This document shows positions 23,603 through 34,939 of a DNA stretch of 64,000 nucleotides, piece after piece. Source of the DNA: Maniola hyperantus. Lineage: Eukaryota > Arthropoda > Insecta > Lepidoptera > Nymphalidae. The notes under the pieces were generated by a model. That model ran no database searches. It was not told the origin of the DNA and saw only the letters and a program-made list of their open reading frames with translations. The stretch is from positions 5,936,533-6,000,532 of the forward strand of contig NC_048542.1 of the NCBI RefSeq assembly GCF_902806685.2, written 5' to 3'. The position numbers and the translations under genes were made by a program. The stretch's first letter is position 1; each line of letters starts with the position of its first letter.

Positions 23603-23624
23603 TTTCTATTTCTAAAATTTTTCT

Positions 23625-23834
23625 AAATATATAAAAGGATTGACTGACTGACTGATCTATCAACACACAGCTCAAACTACGGGACGGATCGGGCTGAAAT
23701 TTGGCATGCAGATAGCTATTATAACGTAGGCATCCGCTAAGGAAGGATTTTTGAAAATTCTACCCCTAAGGGGGTGAAATAGGGGTTTGAAATTTGTGTA
23801 GTCCACGCGGATGAAGTCGCGAGCATAAGCTAGT
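23625..23834 (+). mobile_element. H2 Helitron-like, complete forward copy
   Basis: AAAAGGATTGACTGACTGAC, GATCGGGCTGAAATTTGGCA, CCCCTAAGGGGGTGAAATAG and the end GCGAGCATAAGCTAGT. This is the clearest H2 reference copy in the window. Confidence 0.85.
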
Positions 23835-24974
23835 TTATCATATTATCTTTGTTGACATAATAATTCGTAGCTCAGTACCTCGATCACTGCACGCATCTTT
23901 AACATATTTTTCCCTTGAAAAGTGGTAATTTTCCCCACTACGGCCTCGTGACCCCGAATCCTTTGTGCGGTCCACAAACTGTGAGCATACCTTTACAGTT
24001 CACAGCTTCTAGCATCTGGTGTCCCTTTTACACTCGCTACTTGGTCTATACACCCATCTTGCCTCGCCTTCTAAACTTATGAGTCTTACGACATATTAAA
24101 TGAACTTAACCTATGCGGAAAACTATTGATGTTACTTCGTTAACTTAAAAGTGCATAATGAGAAAAATGAGATGACTGAAGAATGTCGATGATGCGTTAA
24201 GTAATTTTATTTAGTTCAATTTTAAGGATTCTGTACGACCGAATGAAAAAATGGAACCTTTATATCACTCATGTTTTCGTTTGCATTTGTCGGTCCATCT
24301 GTCACAGCCAATTTGCTCCGAAACTAATAAAGCGACGTATAAAAAAAACCCAGCACTTTGAGCTTACCTTCCCTTAATATGTATAAGTAGTAAGTAAGTA
24401 CATAATATTATGTAAACGTATTTAAAGATTATGAAGACATATTTAAAGATTAAAAGATAAGAATTTTCGCAGCCTTCGAAGTCCTTCATCCTAATAGACA
24501 TTTTACTTTAATTTAAACAGCGAGAGCTACGGCAAGGCTAAGTTTTTGGTGCCATTATTGCAATTTTTTTATCGTAGTAACATACGCGCCGGGTATCCGC
24601 TAGTTATTCATAATAGGTTATATTTGGAGTGACTTAGTGTCGCTCCAAACTCAAAGTGATATCAAGTGAATGCGGCCTTATACATAATTGAAAACTTTAG
24701 AAAACGTAAACTTGATTGATAGATTACGTCAATCATTCTAGTCATTCCTTGCATTCTTTTTGTAGTATCTTTAGATCATGAATGATTACCATCTCTATGG
24801 TAGTATCACACTGGCATTGGTATAGCGATGTAGAAAACATTTACTGAGCCAAACGGGTCAATACAAAAGTTGCGGTTCTGTTTGGCAGATCATGTCAATT
24901 ATATTTATTAATTAACTGTTTAACAAGTGGTGTCAATGTTAAATAATATCATAATATATAGCTATGCTTGGAGT
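23835..24974. other. No feature recognised
   Basis: A small hairpin (TTTGGAGTGAC/GTCGCTCCAAA, about 24629-24655) is the only structure seen. Confidence 0.4.
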
Positions 24975-25262
24975 TTCTCTACATGATCAAATCAAAAATG
25001 AGGAGATCTTTAGGAGAACTAGAGTAACCGATATGGCTTACGGGCTGCGAAGCGGAAGTGGCAATGGGCAGGACAATAGTTCGGCAAACCGATAGACATT
25101 GGGGTCTCAAAGAGCTGGAATGGCGACCTCGCACCGGAATTCGCAGCGTTGGGAGTCCCCCCACTAGGAAGACAGACGACATCGCTGGGAGCCGCTGGAT
25201 TCAGGCGGCGCAATACCGTGGCGTATAGAAGTCCCTACAAGAGACCTATGTCCAGTAGTATA
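24975..25262 (+). pseudogene. RTE-like LINE C-terminal remnant, second copy
   Basis: It shares AATGAGGAGATCTTTAGGAG, CTGGAATGGCGACCTCGCAC and GGGAGCCGCTGGATTCAGG with the 10.1 kb copy. In one frame it gives ELEWRPRTGIRSVG before a frameshift. It ends near GTCCAGTAGT. Confidence 0.8.
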
Positions 25263-26029
25263 ACTATATAATTAAATTATAACTATAATTTAACTATAGT
25301 TAATAAACCTAATCAAAAAAGGTATATTCCTACAGTTTGTGCGTAGGTATAAAGGTCTATTTTACTTAATATAAATTCGTAGAATGGCCGTAGAGGTGCG
25401 ACGTAGCACTTCACAGTTGACTGAACAATGCTACAAACATGACTACAAAGTATTTTAAAATTTAAAAAATTATGTATCATTCCCATAATATTATTTTGTT
25501 CAACTTATTTACCTATGTATTCATATATGTAGGTCATACTGACATTAATTAGTCCTGTGAACTTTAATCTGCAATGCGGAGAAATACGACGGTTTTTCAC
25601 TGAAAATATAGCATTCAAAAATCGTATTTCACCTTTATTGAATGTGTTCACAGAAAAATATTTTTATGAACAATTTTAACTACCTATCCGTCGTACTTTC
25701 GTCGGCTGTTTTATTTTATTTTGACTAAAATTTATAAATAAGTAATATCTGCTATTTATGTGGACTTTATAAGCATTACGACCTTTTCAATAGCCAACTT
25801 TCCTTTGTCAACGCAAAAGATTCTTTGTTGATAAATGTCTATCACCGGTTCGTAACATAGCTTATACTGAAAAGAAGCTGGTTTCTCTTTTTAAAATGAA
25901 AGTTACAATGGAACGTTCTATTTTTACTGGTAGGAACCTAGATAATAAAATTACAATAGCATACGACAAACTAGCGACAGTCGTTGTCGAGTTGTCGACT
26001 TTAACACACTCCAAAAGTCTTCTGTTAGG
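25263..26029. other. No feature recognised
   Basis: AT-rich. Confidence 0.4.
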
Positions 26030-26176
26030 ACATCACAATTTTGCTTTTTAAAATTTTATAATTTTAACAATTTTTGTATGTTTATGTTAGTTTGTACTCC
26101 TAGTTTAATTAGTGTAATTGGCTTTACGGCCGTTCTAATTAAATAATAAATAAATAAATAAATAATAATAATAATC
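26030..26176 (+). repeat. LINE 3' UTR and (AAT/AATA)n tail
   Basis: TAATTGGCTTTACGGCCGTT followed by AATAAATAAATAAATAAATA looks like a non-LTR 3' end. Confidence 0.5.
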
Positions 26177-27266
26177 ACGAGTCAACTGCAGATTTCTGTA
26201 GTTCATCTCCTAAAGCCTTGATCAGATCTTCACAAAAAAAAGCATACTTAATTAAAGAGCAGCCCGTAGACAGTACGTACGAGTATGTTATGGCTATGGA
26301 GAGTGACTTGAAATTTTGAGAATATAATAATTGACTAAGGGCCTATTTCACAACCTCATAGGTTCGGTTATATTAAGTATATTAATATAGGGTTTGTCAT
26401 CAAATAGAAATTAAATGAACAGTGTATCTCACGTATCTTGTTTGAAATAATAGAAAAAATTATATTAAGTTTACAACAAATTCGACGAGATATTTCGTGA
26501 AAATTTATCCTACAATTCTTTTTACGAAGAATCGAAAATAATAAAACGAGAAACAGAACAATTTTACGTGTAACAATTTTTATTTCATTATGGTCTGCTT
26601 ACCGTGCTGCTTACACTTCAAATACATCCGTCACTGACGGTTCGATATCAGATCAAAATAAAATTAAAAGCATGTTTTACGTAATCAGAATTATTTACTT
26701 TTTTTTTGTTTAATTAACTAACAGTGGTCAAAACAGTGCCATGGCGTTACAGAAGAATATGTCAAAGAAAACCATTATGTTATAATACGATAACAAACGG
26801 TTTGAAACAACCTAGCTTTAATATTTCTGCGGATTTTAGCCTACTCATGTATGCCCTTACTCAACGCAAAAGAGGTTTAGATAAACCACTTTTGTAGATG
26901 TTAAAAACTAGATAAGCTTATTAACTTAATAAACGCAAAGAGGCTTATAGTATTAACATGTTTTGTGCACACTATATGTCTATCATCAATCCACGTCAGA
27001 CTGCCAGAGGCAACCACACGACAGACAGATCCATTTTCTTGTGATAACTTGCTTAATTTATTAGATTTTCGGTATCTTGTAAATGTTCAATAAACAATCT
27101 AAATATCACCACTTTGTTATGAAAATACTAAGTACTTAGACTATAGTCACTTTGTCAAATTGGTTTTAAAAATCCTGTGGAATCTTTTATTTTCGCGGGA
27201 CAAGTAATAATTATTGAGGTGTTGTTACAATAATTTTTGATGCAATGGCAAATTTTAAATCACTAC
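26177..27266. other. Mostly anonymous
   Basis: At 26338-26400, AAGGGCCTATTTCACAACC resembles an end of the 44677-44799 MITE. Nothing else was recognised. Confidence 0.35.
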
Positions 27267-27385
27267 CCCTATTATAAATGTGAAAGTGTGTTTGTTTGTT
27301 GGTTTGTCCTTCAATCACGTCACAACGGAGCAACTGGTCGACGTGATTTTTTGCATGGGTATAGTTTAAGACCTGGAGATGGACA
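27267..27385 (+). mobile_element. H1 Helitron-like 5' part
   Basis: CTATTATAAATGTGAAAGTG to GGTATAGTTTAAGACCTGGA; the copy then stops. Confidence 0.7.
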
Positions 27386-27414
27386 AGTAAGACAGTAAGA
27401 TAACTATGTATATA

Positions 27415-27585
27415 AAGTGGGGTATCATATGAAAGGTCTAATTCACCTGTGCATTCTAAAACAGATCTTGATATAGGTACAGATATGCATCATAGTTTTT
27501 GAATTATCGTGCAAAATGTCGAAAAATACGACTGTAGTACGGAACCCTCGTTCCGCGAGCCTGACTCGCATTTGGCCGGTTTTTT
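27415..27585 (+). repeat. G-element 3' half
   Basis: AAGTGGGGTATCATATGAAA to GTACGGAACCCTCGTTCCGC and GACTCGCATTTGGCCGGTTT, parallel to 5460-5629. Confidence 0.75.
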
Positions 27586-27694
27586 TTTACATGGTTCCAG
27601 TCACAAAGCATGCTACTTATCACACAACAATAGATCAATGAGATTTTTGCATAGATTTTTACAGAGACTTGGAAAGTGAGCTTTTTATTTTAGA

Positions 27695-27915
27695 CTAGCT
27701 GATGCCTACGACTTCGTACGCGTGGATTTAGGTTTTTGAAAACCCCGTGGGTACTCTTTGATTTTCTGGGATAAAAAATAGTCTATGTCGCTCTCCAGGT
27801 CCTCAACTATATACCCATGCAAGAAATCACGTCGATCCATCGCTCTGTTACGCCGTGATTGAAGGACAAACCAACAATCCAACAAACAAGCACACATTCG
27901 CATTTATATTATAGG
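27695..27915 (-). mobile_element. H1 Helitron-like, full-length reverse copy
   Basis: ACTAGCTGATGCCTACGACT to CACATTCGCATTTATATTAT, with all family landmarks in order. Confidence 0.85.
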
Positions 27916-28234
27916 TCGGGATTAACTGCTGAGTTTCTTGTCAGCTCTTCTCAATAGAATACAGTATAGATGTGATTTAGAGAACCGTTAAAGATTTCCA
28001 TTCAGTCCTATTTATTAAGGGATCTGTTTGAAACTTCGAAAACTTATGCAGGTCTAGTGACAATACATTATACCTACTGGCATTAAGCTTTGAAGCTAAG
28101 TTACTCTACAGTTGTGAATTGAGATTGGTTGAGATCCAGCTGAACTTAGAGATACGAACTTGGCGTTCAAAGTAAAACTTTAACGCATGGTAATTTCAGG
28201 GTAAAAACCACCAGGGTAGAGGTTCAGCTGTTTT
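27916..28234. other. No feature recognised
   Basis: Anonymous sequence. Confidence 0.4.
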
Positions 28235-28315
28235 TAGGGTTCCGTACCTCAAAATGGAAAAAAAGAACCCTTATAGGATCTATGTCTGTCTGTGGTGTCT
28301 GTCAAGAAAACATAC
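28235..28315 (+). repeat. G-element 5' fragment
   Basis: TTTAGGGTTCCGTACCTCAA, CCCTTATAGGATC, TCTGTCAAGAAA. Confidence 0.7.
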
Positions 28316-28509
28316 ATAAAATATACAAGCAATTATTATTTATACTTGATCTACCAACGTTGTCGGTTAATCCCAAGTTGTACCTAATCCTATCTTGTTC
28401 AGAAGGCTTAACCCTTATGAAGGCAATGAAAATGTGAAAGCCTTCAAGCTTCAGCATAATTCAGTATTAATACGCAGGATGCGTATTTTGTATAGTGCAC
28501 GCAAAAAAG

Positions 28510-28657
28510 TATAGTAGGTACGCGATAGGTCGAATTGGCAATCGGGAAGGAACGCCCCGCACAGCCCTCGCGTTAACCCGATGCGGGCGAAAGTGCGGGG
28601 CGTCGTCGTCCCGCCTTATTGGTACCCCGATTTCTATCTCGACCTGTCGCGGACTAG
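28510..28657. mobile_element. PAL copy 3
   Basis: Left arm TACGCGATAGGTCGAATTGG, right arm CTATCTCGACCTGTCGCGGA, with a GC-rich core. Confidence 0.85.
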
Positions 28658-29059
28658 GCTTCTCGATGAAAATGATAGACATCTTTCTAGTAACGTTTAT
28701 TTCTCTCGAACACTATCAGTTATTTGTTGTGATTTTATTTCGTTTACTTTTTGAGAATCGATTATTAACTTTATTATATTATGTTCGTAAATTTTCGGCC
28801 GTGGACCGACACTAAAAAATGCGTCAACACTGACGGAGCAAGACTGGTGGTCACATATACAATACCTCCAAAAAGTTCTTAATAATTATTATAAACGTTT
28901 TATCATGACGCGTAAAAATATTTCTACTGAACGTACTGAACTTATTCAAATCAAGACATATTTTCTACATTTTTTGAGTCAAATCAAGACTTTATATTTT
29001 TTACATTTTAGTCAAATCAGCCACAAGTATTAATTTATGGGTACCTACTTCCATTGTGG
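28658..29059. other. No feature recognised
   Basis: Anonymous AT-rich sequence. Confidence 0.4.
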
Positions 29060-29272
29060 TCCCCTTGTTTGTGATTTATTGGTTTGTTGCTTTGTCCTTC
29101 AATCACGCAGCAACGGAGCAACGGATTGACCAGATTTTTACATGGATATAGTTGAAGACCTGGAGAGTAACATAGGCTACTTTTTATTCCCTAAAAATTG
29201 AAAGAGTTCCCACGGGATTTTTGAAAATCTAAATCCACGTGGATGGAGTTGTGGGCAATGGCATCTGCTAGT
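29060..29272 (+). mobile_element. H1 Helitron-like, forward copy
   Basis: TTTGTCCTTCAATCACGCAG to GGCATCTGCTAGT; the extreme 5' end is weak. Confidence 0.75.
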
Positions 29273-29764
29273 TTATTTATAAAGTGCCGAGGCAATTAGG
29301 TCAGCAAACCATAGACTGCAACGGAGTTTTCTGCTGAGTCGTTTTAGTTGCTCTACCTTGGCTGATGGCTCTATCTAGGAATATAGGCAAGTATAGTTCC
29401 ATTTATAAGAAATAATATAGGTACCTACTTAGGAAATAATTCGGACTGTGAAATTAAAAAAATTAAATCATGACGGTTCATTTACTTAACCCATATTTTT
29501 GTATCGATAAAAATAACAATAACATTTTCCTTCATTTTTTCCGTTGAACAGTCCCTCCAGTCCGGCCTATCCATCATACGGGGCACCTAAGGATGTTTAT
29601 TGCTTTTTTATACTGTTTATTTATTATGGCTTAATATTTTTACAAATCATGGTTTAGGTAGTAAATATACCTACCTACCGACGATAATGGAAAAATATGG
29701 ATTCTAATATCGACCCTTGCAATTCAATGCAAAGATCACCGACCATTCTAATCTGTATAAGTAA
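29273..29764. other. No feature recognised
   Basis: Anonymous sequence. Confidence 0.4.
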
Positions 29765-29957
29765 CTATATAAAATTCAAAGTCCTAACTGACTGACTGAG
29801 TGACTGACTTATATAATATTATCAACGCACCGCCTAAACCGCTGGTCCTAGAGTCATGAAATTTGGAGGGTGTGGTCTTTGTAAAGAGTAGGTATCCACT
29901 AAGAAAGGATTTGAAATTTATGTAGCCCACGCAGACGAAGTCGCGAGTATAAGCTAG
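29765..29957 (+). mobile_element. H2 Helitron-like, forward copy
   Basis: ATATAAAATTCAAAGTCCTA to GCGAGTATAAGCTAGT, close to the 21.7 kb copy. Confidence 0.8.
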
Positions 29958-30099
29958 TTACACATATTGAAAAAGCCGTTAACTGCCAAAACTCAAAAGT
30001 AGTTTTTATTTTCGCTAAAAAACGCCGGAATTTTCAAAACCAAATGGACCTAATGTTTTTAAATTACGGCTTGAGATACAGCCTGCTGACAAACAGAAA

Positions 30100-30176
30100 G
30101 ACGGGCGGATAGACAGACAATGAAGACTCTATTCTATGAGGGTTAGTTTTCTCTCTGGTGATACGGAACCCTAAAA
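30100..30176 (-). repeat. G-element fragment
   Basis: GATAGACAGACAATGAAG to GTGATACGGAACCCTAAAAA. Confidence 0.6.
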
Positions 30177-30360
30177 ACTGGCACCTACCTACCTACATAA
30201 ATACACAGTACGAGTCCAAAGAAGTGATTCCTTCAGAACGCTGTAATTTGCATAGCGTTCTTTTGGTCTTCGTAGGACCCGCCGACGTCTTCGCTGCATA
30301 GTGAAATCATCATCTTCATCAGAGAAAGTACCTACGCTATTCCCGAGTGAATAGGCATCT

Positions 30361-30405
30361 TCTAGGCAAGCGTGCTCCAACCTAGATCTCATCATTATTA
30401 CAATC
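30361..30405 (-). repeat. SINE-B-like end fragment
   Basis: CTAGGCAAGCGTGCTCCAAC matches the fragments at 11770 and 31812. It supplies the first codons of an unassigned reverse-strand frame (30189-30395). Confidence 0.5.
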
Positions 30406-31024
30406 TCAATTTTATTCAGGTCTACTGCTCACCAGTCACCACTATTTGCTTACATGAGGCGCCACCTAGTATACCTCTTCTAAACTAATTTGCAATAGGT
30501 ACTTTGTGTACAGATTATACTATTAATAAACAAAACATAGACGTAGGGATATCATTGGTCTGAGATTTAAAATCATCAGACAATATTTTTTAAACAAAGC
30601 TATTATCATGTAAAATCTTAACAACTAATTTCATTGTCAATAAAAAACACGCAAAAATTGGTTAGTCAGAAGACGGACGTAGTGGTGCCTAACTTAATTT
30701 AAGTTGGCAGTATGAGTTGTCTAAGTGCAGTCAAGTGCAATGTTTTATTTAAATAAAACCGCACAAAAGTTTTAAGATTTCAATATTATTTAACATCGTA
30801 AATAAAATAAATATTGATTTTATTATTTAACAAACCAAAATTAAGTATTATTTTATTTCAACAATACCTACCGGACATGCAATGACGCTATCTCGTTCTA
30901 TCACCGCACCGACGCGCATGACACAACATCCGGTATCCGCTAGATAATTTCTTGCTGCGTGTCGCGCCCGCCATTTTGATACGCTCTTCGCTCTGTTGTC
31001 TATAATTTTCAATAGATCGTCTTT
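30401..31024 (+). promoter_or_regulatory. Probable promoter region of the zinc-finger gene
   Basis: An AT-rich stretch gives way at about 30885-31000 to a CpG-containing segment with CATCCGGTATCC and CGCCCGCCATTTTGAT, a composition often seen at TATA-less insect housekeeping promoters. No clear TATA box was seen. The assignment rests mainly on position directly upstream of the gene. Confidence 0.35.
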
Positions 31025-31168
31025 ATGGCAAGGTCCGTAGATAATTTTCTCTTTGGATATCTACTAATGTGCCTATTGTGCTCTTTGCAACAAAACTGTC
31101 AAAAGGTAAAACAATGTATTACTCAAGAATTTATTTTATATATTTTTCAGTTTTTCCCTGTGGCATAA
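31025..31168 (+). CDS. Upstream ORF (47 codons) in the presumed leader of the zinc-finger gene
   Basis: An ATG at 31025 opens a 47-codon frame that ends at TAA 31166-31168, 21 bases before the chosen main start. The peptide begins MARSVDNFLFGYLLMCLLCS and is hydrophobic, rather like a signal or membrane segment. A second 5-codon ORF (31171-31188) lies between it and the main ATG. If transcription starts upstream of 31025, both could reduce initiation at the main ORF. The transcription start is not visible, so the frame may be fortuitous. A 45-base GT-AG pair inside it (31106-31150) looks too short for an insect intron. Confidence 0.35.
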   Translation: MARSVDNFLFGYLLMCLLCSLQQNCQKVKQCITQEFILYIFQFFPVA

Positions 31169-31189
31169 TTATGTATGAAGTATTTTAAG

Positions 31190-33974
31190 ATGGATTCATG
31201 GTCGAATTTGTGTCGTTGCTGTTTGTCTCCCGAAACAGATGTGTCACTTTTGAATGACGACGAAAACATTAGAGAGCAATTTTTGGAAACAACTAGTGTT
31301 GAGGTAAGCCTTATAAGTAATTACTTATCACTCCATAAAATACATTATCATAATTTGGAGTTACCTTAGCCGGTGCACAAGCATTTTATCTACCTACTTG
31401 GTTTCAGTGCATTAAGTAACCTTAAAATAATTTGTTATGCGTTTGTTTTTCAAAACAAAACGGTTTCCTTAATTTTAACCAAATAGAAAGGATCCTTTTT
31501 TTGTACTTTACCTTACATGAACTTTTTTACGGAGTTCTCTTAGTAAACCTAAAGTTCAGTAGGTATAGGTACCTACAGTTTTGATAAGTAGGTAATTATT
31601 ATGCTGTACCTACTTAATTGTTTGATTAGATTTTGCCCGCGACTTCGTCCGCGTAAAATAATTTGTAGCCTGTGTAGCACTTGGGGTTAATGTACAATTG
31701 TAGTTAGCTTTCAGAATTTTCAAAATCAGATCATTAGTGTCAGATATGATTTCCTTCATCCAAACATACAAACCTTACTATTTGGTACCTTCAAAAGAAC
31801 AGTGTATAGGTAACTAGGCAGGCATGCTCCACCTTGGCTGCATCATCACCTGCTAATTGGTGTGATCGCAAACAAGGGCAAGCCTAGACTAGTTATAAAA
31901 ACCTCTTTGTATGTGATTTGTGTTACAAGATGGCCCACAATTCATGATTCAGGAAATTCAGTAAATAAAACTCAATTGTTTTTTTTAATTTCAGGTGAAT
32001 CAAGGTGACGGATTACCACACAACTTGTGCAATAATTGTTATTCACTTATGATTTCAGCCTATGAGTTTCGGGCACAGTGTATCAAAGTAGACAAAGAAT
32101 TGAAACTTCAGCTCGAAACACAAATGAAACCAAGTCAAAGTGAACTGTTCTCTCATATAGAAACCCAAATGAAAGCAACTTCAAATATGACTATAGAAGA
32201 TGTTGCGAAGGAATCAATGAAGCACCTGGAGAGTATAATAAAAGAGGAACCAAGTGATAGTGACGATGACTTCTACTATGTTGTTGTCGTTGATAATCCT
32301 GAGGACCAGAAGGATGAACATGATGCCACAAGTAACGGAATGAACGAATCCAACACTCAAGATGTAAATAACCTTCAAGAACATGAAATGGAAGTTGATA
32401 ACCAGCACAATTCAATTCAATATCAAAATAAAATAAATAACACACCATTTCAGAACAACATTGAATCATTTCTTAATCCAAAAGTTTCTATAAATGTGCC
32501 AGCTACTATACTGGAAAATGAAGAAGGTCAATACTTTGATGATAGTTACATGGATAACAATGACGTAAGCCAGCAATCACAAGATCAGACACTTTCAATA
32601 ATTGAAGACTCCCAAGATAAACATTACTCTATTGAGGTGCCAAAGAACAGTCTGCAAAACAAAAATTTCATTAAAATCCTCACTCCATCTGGTGCTGAAC
32701 GGACGATACTTCTTAAGGGTAACGAGGCTATTAAATACATGACAGATCCTCACATGGTGAAAGCTGTAGATGAAGATTCAATGCCTGAAGAGGTGATATT
32801 CTATGAAGGTGACGAATCTGATCTTCAAATACTGAAATGTGATGCTTCAGAATTAATCATAGAATATGCAGATGACAGTCATATTTCAACGGTCATACAA
32901 CAAGACGATGGCACTTTTCTATGTGAATGTGGCGAACAATGTGATGATTTGGACAAGTATCAGACTCATCAACTGAAACATAATCCAGGTGATGAATTTT
33001 TATGTAGCTTATGTGGTAAAGGTTTTGAGACGGGTGAAATCCTAGCGGGCCATATGATACTTCACAGTTCGACAGGTTTCCTCGTAACATGCCCATTCTG
33101 TAGCCAGGATGTCAAAAGAAATAATCTCACTCAACATATAAAATACACCCATAATGTAAAACCTCAATGTAGTTTGTGCAAGAAAACATTTGCTAACCAA
33201 AATAATCTCAAACGCCACATGATGATACACAGTGGTATTAAAGACTTTGAATGCGAAATTTGCCACAAAAGATTCCATCAAAAAATCACAATGCAAACAC
33301 ACAGACTGACACATGTTAACCCTTTCACGTGTTATCAATGTGGTATTAAGTTCGAAGACAAAATTGCTTTAGCTTCGCATAAGGCAAGTGACGATTGTCA
33401 GAAAATGAGAAGGTCGAAAGTTAAAGAGGAGTTGATGAAGACGGTGAAGCAACAAATAATGACCAACTCTGGGAAGTTATTGGGATTTGCATGTTCACTG
33501 TGCAAGAAAATGTTCTCTGTTGAGTCTGCATTGGAGCAACATGTCGAAAGTAAACATCTAGTGGATCATGATGATTCCAGTGGAGAAGGAAAATTTAGAA
33601 AGTCTTCGAAGAGGTTCGATTGTTTGATTTGTGGTAAAGGATGTGCTAGTCAAGCGATGTTGATCATGCATGAACGTGTCCACACCAACGAGCGCCCGTT
33701 TCCATGCCAGCTGTGTTCATTGCGATTCAAGACTAGAACACATTTGAGAACACATCAGTTGACTCACACTAGAGAAAAAAAGTTTGGTTGTTCAGTTTGC
33801 ATGAAATTCTTTGCATTGAAGGGAAATTTGGTTGTCCACTTAAGAACTCACACCGGCGAGCGGCCTTATATTTGTACAATTTGTGGCGAGGCCTTCATCG
33901 ACTCGAAATATCTTAAAAAGCACAAACAAAAGAAGCATGCAATAGAAAATGTTCCATGGAACAAGTACGAGTAA
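31190..33974 (+). CDS. ZAD-type C2H2 zinc-finger transcription factor, two exons
   Basis: Exons are 31190-31303 and 31995-33974, joined in phase 0 across GT (31304) and AG (31993-31994), giving about 697 residues. The N-terminus is a ZAD (zinc-finger-associated) domain: the first Cys pair (LCRCC) is in exon 1 and the second (LCNNC) is in exon 2, the usual four-Cys layout for this insect dimerisation module. An acidic, Asn/Gln-rich linker follows, with a SUMO-consensus-like IKEEPSDSD near residue 120. C2H2 fingers run from about residue 347 to 686. Eight read as standard; the first (C-x-C-x3-C) and sixth (ends HKASDDC) are irregular, and the third has no hydrophobic core Phe. Linkers TGERPY, TNERPF and TREKKF suggest tandem DNA binding by the last four fingers. 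I chose ATG 31190 because it has a strong context (AAGATGG); ATG 31175, in frame, would add five residues. It is likely a nuclear DNA-binding regulator. Insects have large lineage-specific ZAD families, so I give no symbol. Confidence 0.93.
31304..31994 (+). other. Intron of the ZAD zinc-finger gene
   Basis: It has a GTAAGC donor and a T-rich tract ending TTTCAG as acceptor. It splits the ZAD domain between its two Cys pairs. It contains an H1 Helitron-like remnant (about 31625-31775, GCCCGCGACTTCGTCCGCG) and a reverse-strand fragment of a SINE-B-like body (about 31810-31880, GCATGCTCCACCTTGG), so it has grown by transposon insertion. Confidence 0.85.
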
Positions 33975-33989
33975 TGTGCTCATTTTGTA

Positions 33990-33995
33990 AATAAA
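33990..33995 (+). terminator. Poly(A) signal AATAAA, 16 bases after the zinc-finger stop
   Basis: This is a canonical AATAAA hexamer just after the TAA at 33972-33974. A second AATAAA lies at 34598-34603 in an AT-rich tract, so both short and long 3' UTR forms are possible. Confidence 0.6.
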
Positions 33996-33998
33996 AAT

Positions 33999-34110
33999 GT
34001 GCTAATTCTGTTGCACACAAAAAAGTACAGGTCCTAATCTAGTGCTATAGTTTTCCACAAGGAGCATTGTGAAAGGGATAACAATAAGACCTGTCTGATT
34101 TTATGTTAAA
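33999..34110. mobile_element. Decayed foldback MITE in the 3' flank of the zinc-finger gene
   Basis: The order GTGCTAATTCTGTTGCACAC, then AATCTAGTGCTAT, then GTGAAAGGGATA matches the foldback element at 3749-3908. It would lie inside the 3' UTR if the distal poly(A) signal is used. Confidence 0.55.
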
Positions 34111-34690
34111 GATTGATAGAAAGATAGATTGAAGATACAGCAGAATAGGCAACAATGTTTATAATAATTTTATTGAGGGGCTAAAATCTACCCTGCAGCC
34201 AGGCATTAATTTATCCAAAGGGCTGTTTGATATTTTGTTGATTGTCAATATACAAAGAAAAATAATCTATTATGGCATGAAAATTTTAAGTTAGTAATCA
34301 GTCTTTTTGTTTTGTGTTTTCTTTCAAGAAGTAGTGAAAATATTTTTATGTTTAAGAGAAAGTTGAAAATGTCCTCAATAATATTAAAGACTGAAAGAGG
34401 TAGGGATAATTTATTATTAAATATTGTGTAACCTAGATATTTAGGTTTTAAATTCTTAATTAGGAATAGGGCGACTCTGCTTAGTTATAGGTTTATAAAG
34501 TCACATTTATTTAGTAGTAAATTATATTATCCCAATTTTCTTTTGTTGTAAAAGGGCAAAGCCCTTAAATTAGTTTTTAATGTATGCAGTATGTATCAAT
34601 AAAATAAGTGTAAATTAAGTAGATAAATAAAGAAAAATAAAATATTATTGAGATTCATTATTTGCATCAAATTACAAATCCACTATTACC
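34111..34690. other. 3' flank of the zinc-finger gene
   Basis: AT-rich, with a second AATAAA at 34598-34603. It could be the distal 3' UTR; no other gene was seen. Confidence 0.45.
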
Positions 34691-34691
34691 C

Positions 34692-34876
34692 AGTTTTTTT
34701 TTTTAAAGAATATTAGCCATGTTAAATGACAAAAATGTTCCCCTTTCCGCTCCAACTAAGCGTAAAGCTTGTGCTAGGAGTAGGTACGACAATAGTGCAA
34801 CGGGCGGGGTTTGAACCGTCCGCGTCGACCTTTCGGTTTTCAGTCCACTCTTGTACCCGTTGAGCTATTGAGGCTC
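34692..34876 (-). mobile_element. SINE-C (tRNA-headed), reverse copy
   Basis: The reverse strand reads AGCCTCAATAGCTCAACGGG (A-box region), TGGACTGAAAACCGAAAGG and GGTTCAAACCCCGCCCG (B box), then a body and a tail seen here as a T run at 34695. This is a third SINE family, distinct from SINE-A and -B. Confidence 0.85.
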
Positions 34877-34939
34877 TAAACCTTTGGACCTTTGGAAGCT
34901 TTGAACCTAATATAATGGATTGTAATTGTTATGTGTACC

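Noticed and set aside
31106..31150. Small 5' UTR intron (GT-AG, 45 bases)
   Set aside because: It is shorter than typical functional insect introns and nothing else supports it.
34800..34876. Possible tRNA gene on the reverse strand
   Set aside because: Same reasoning: it is the head of SINE-C with a body and tail.
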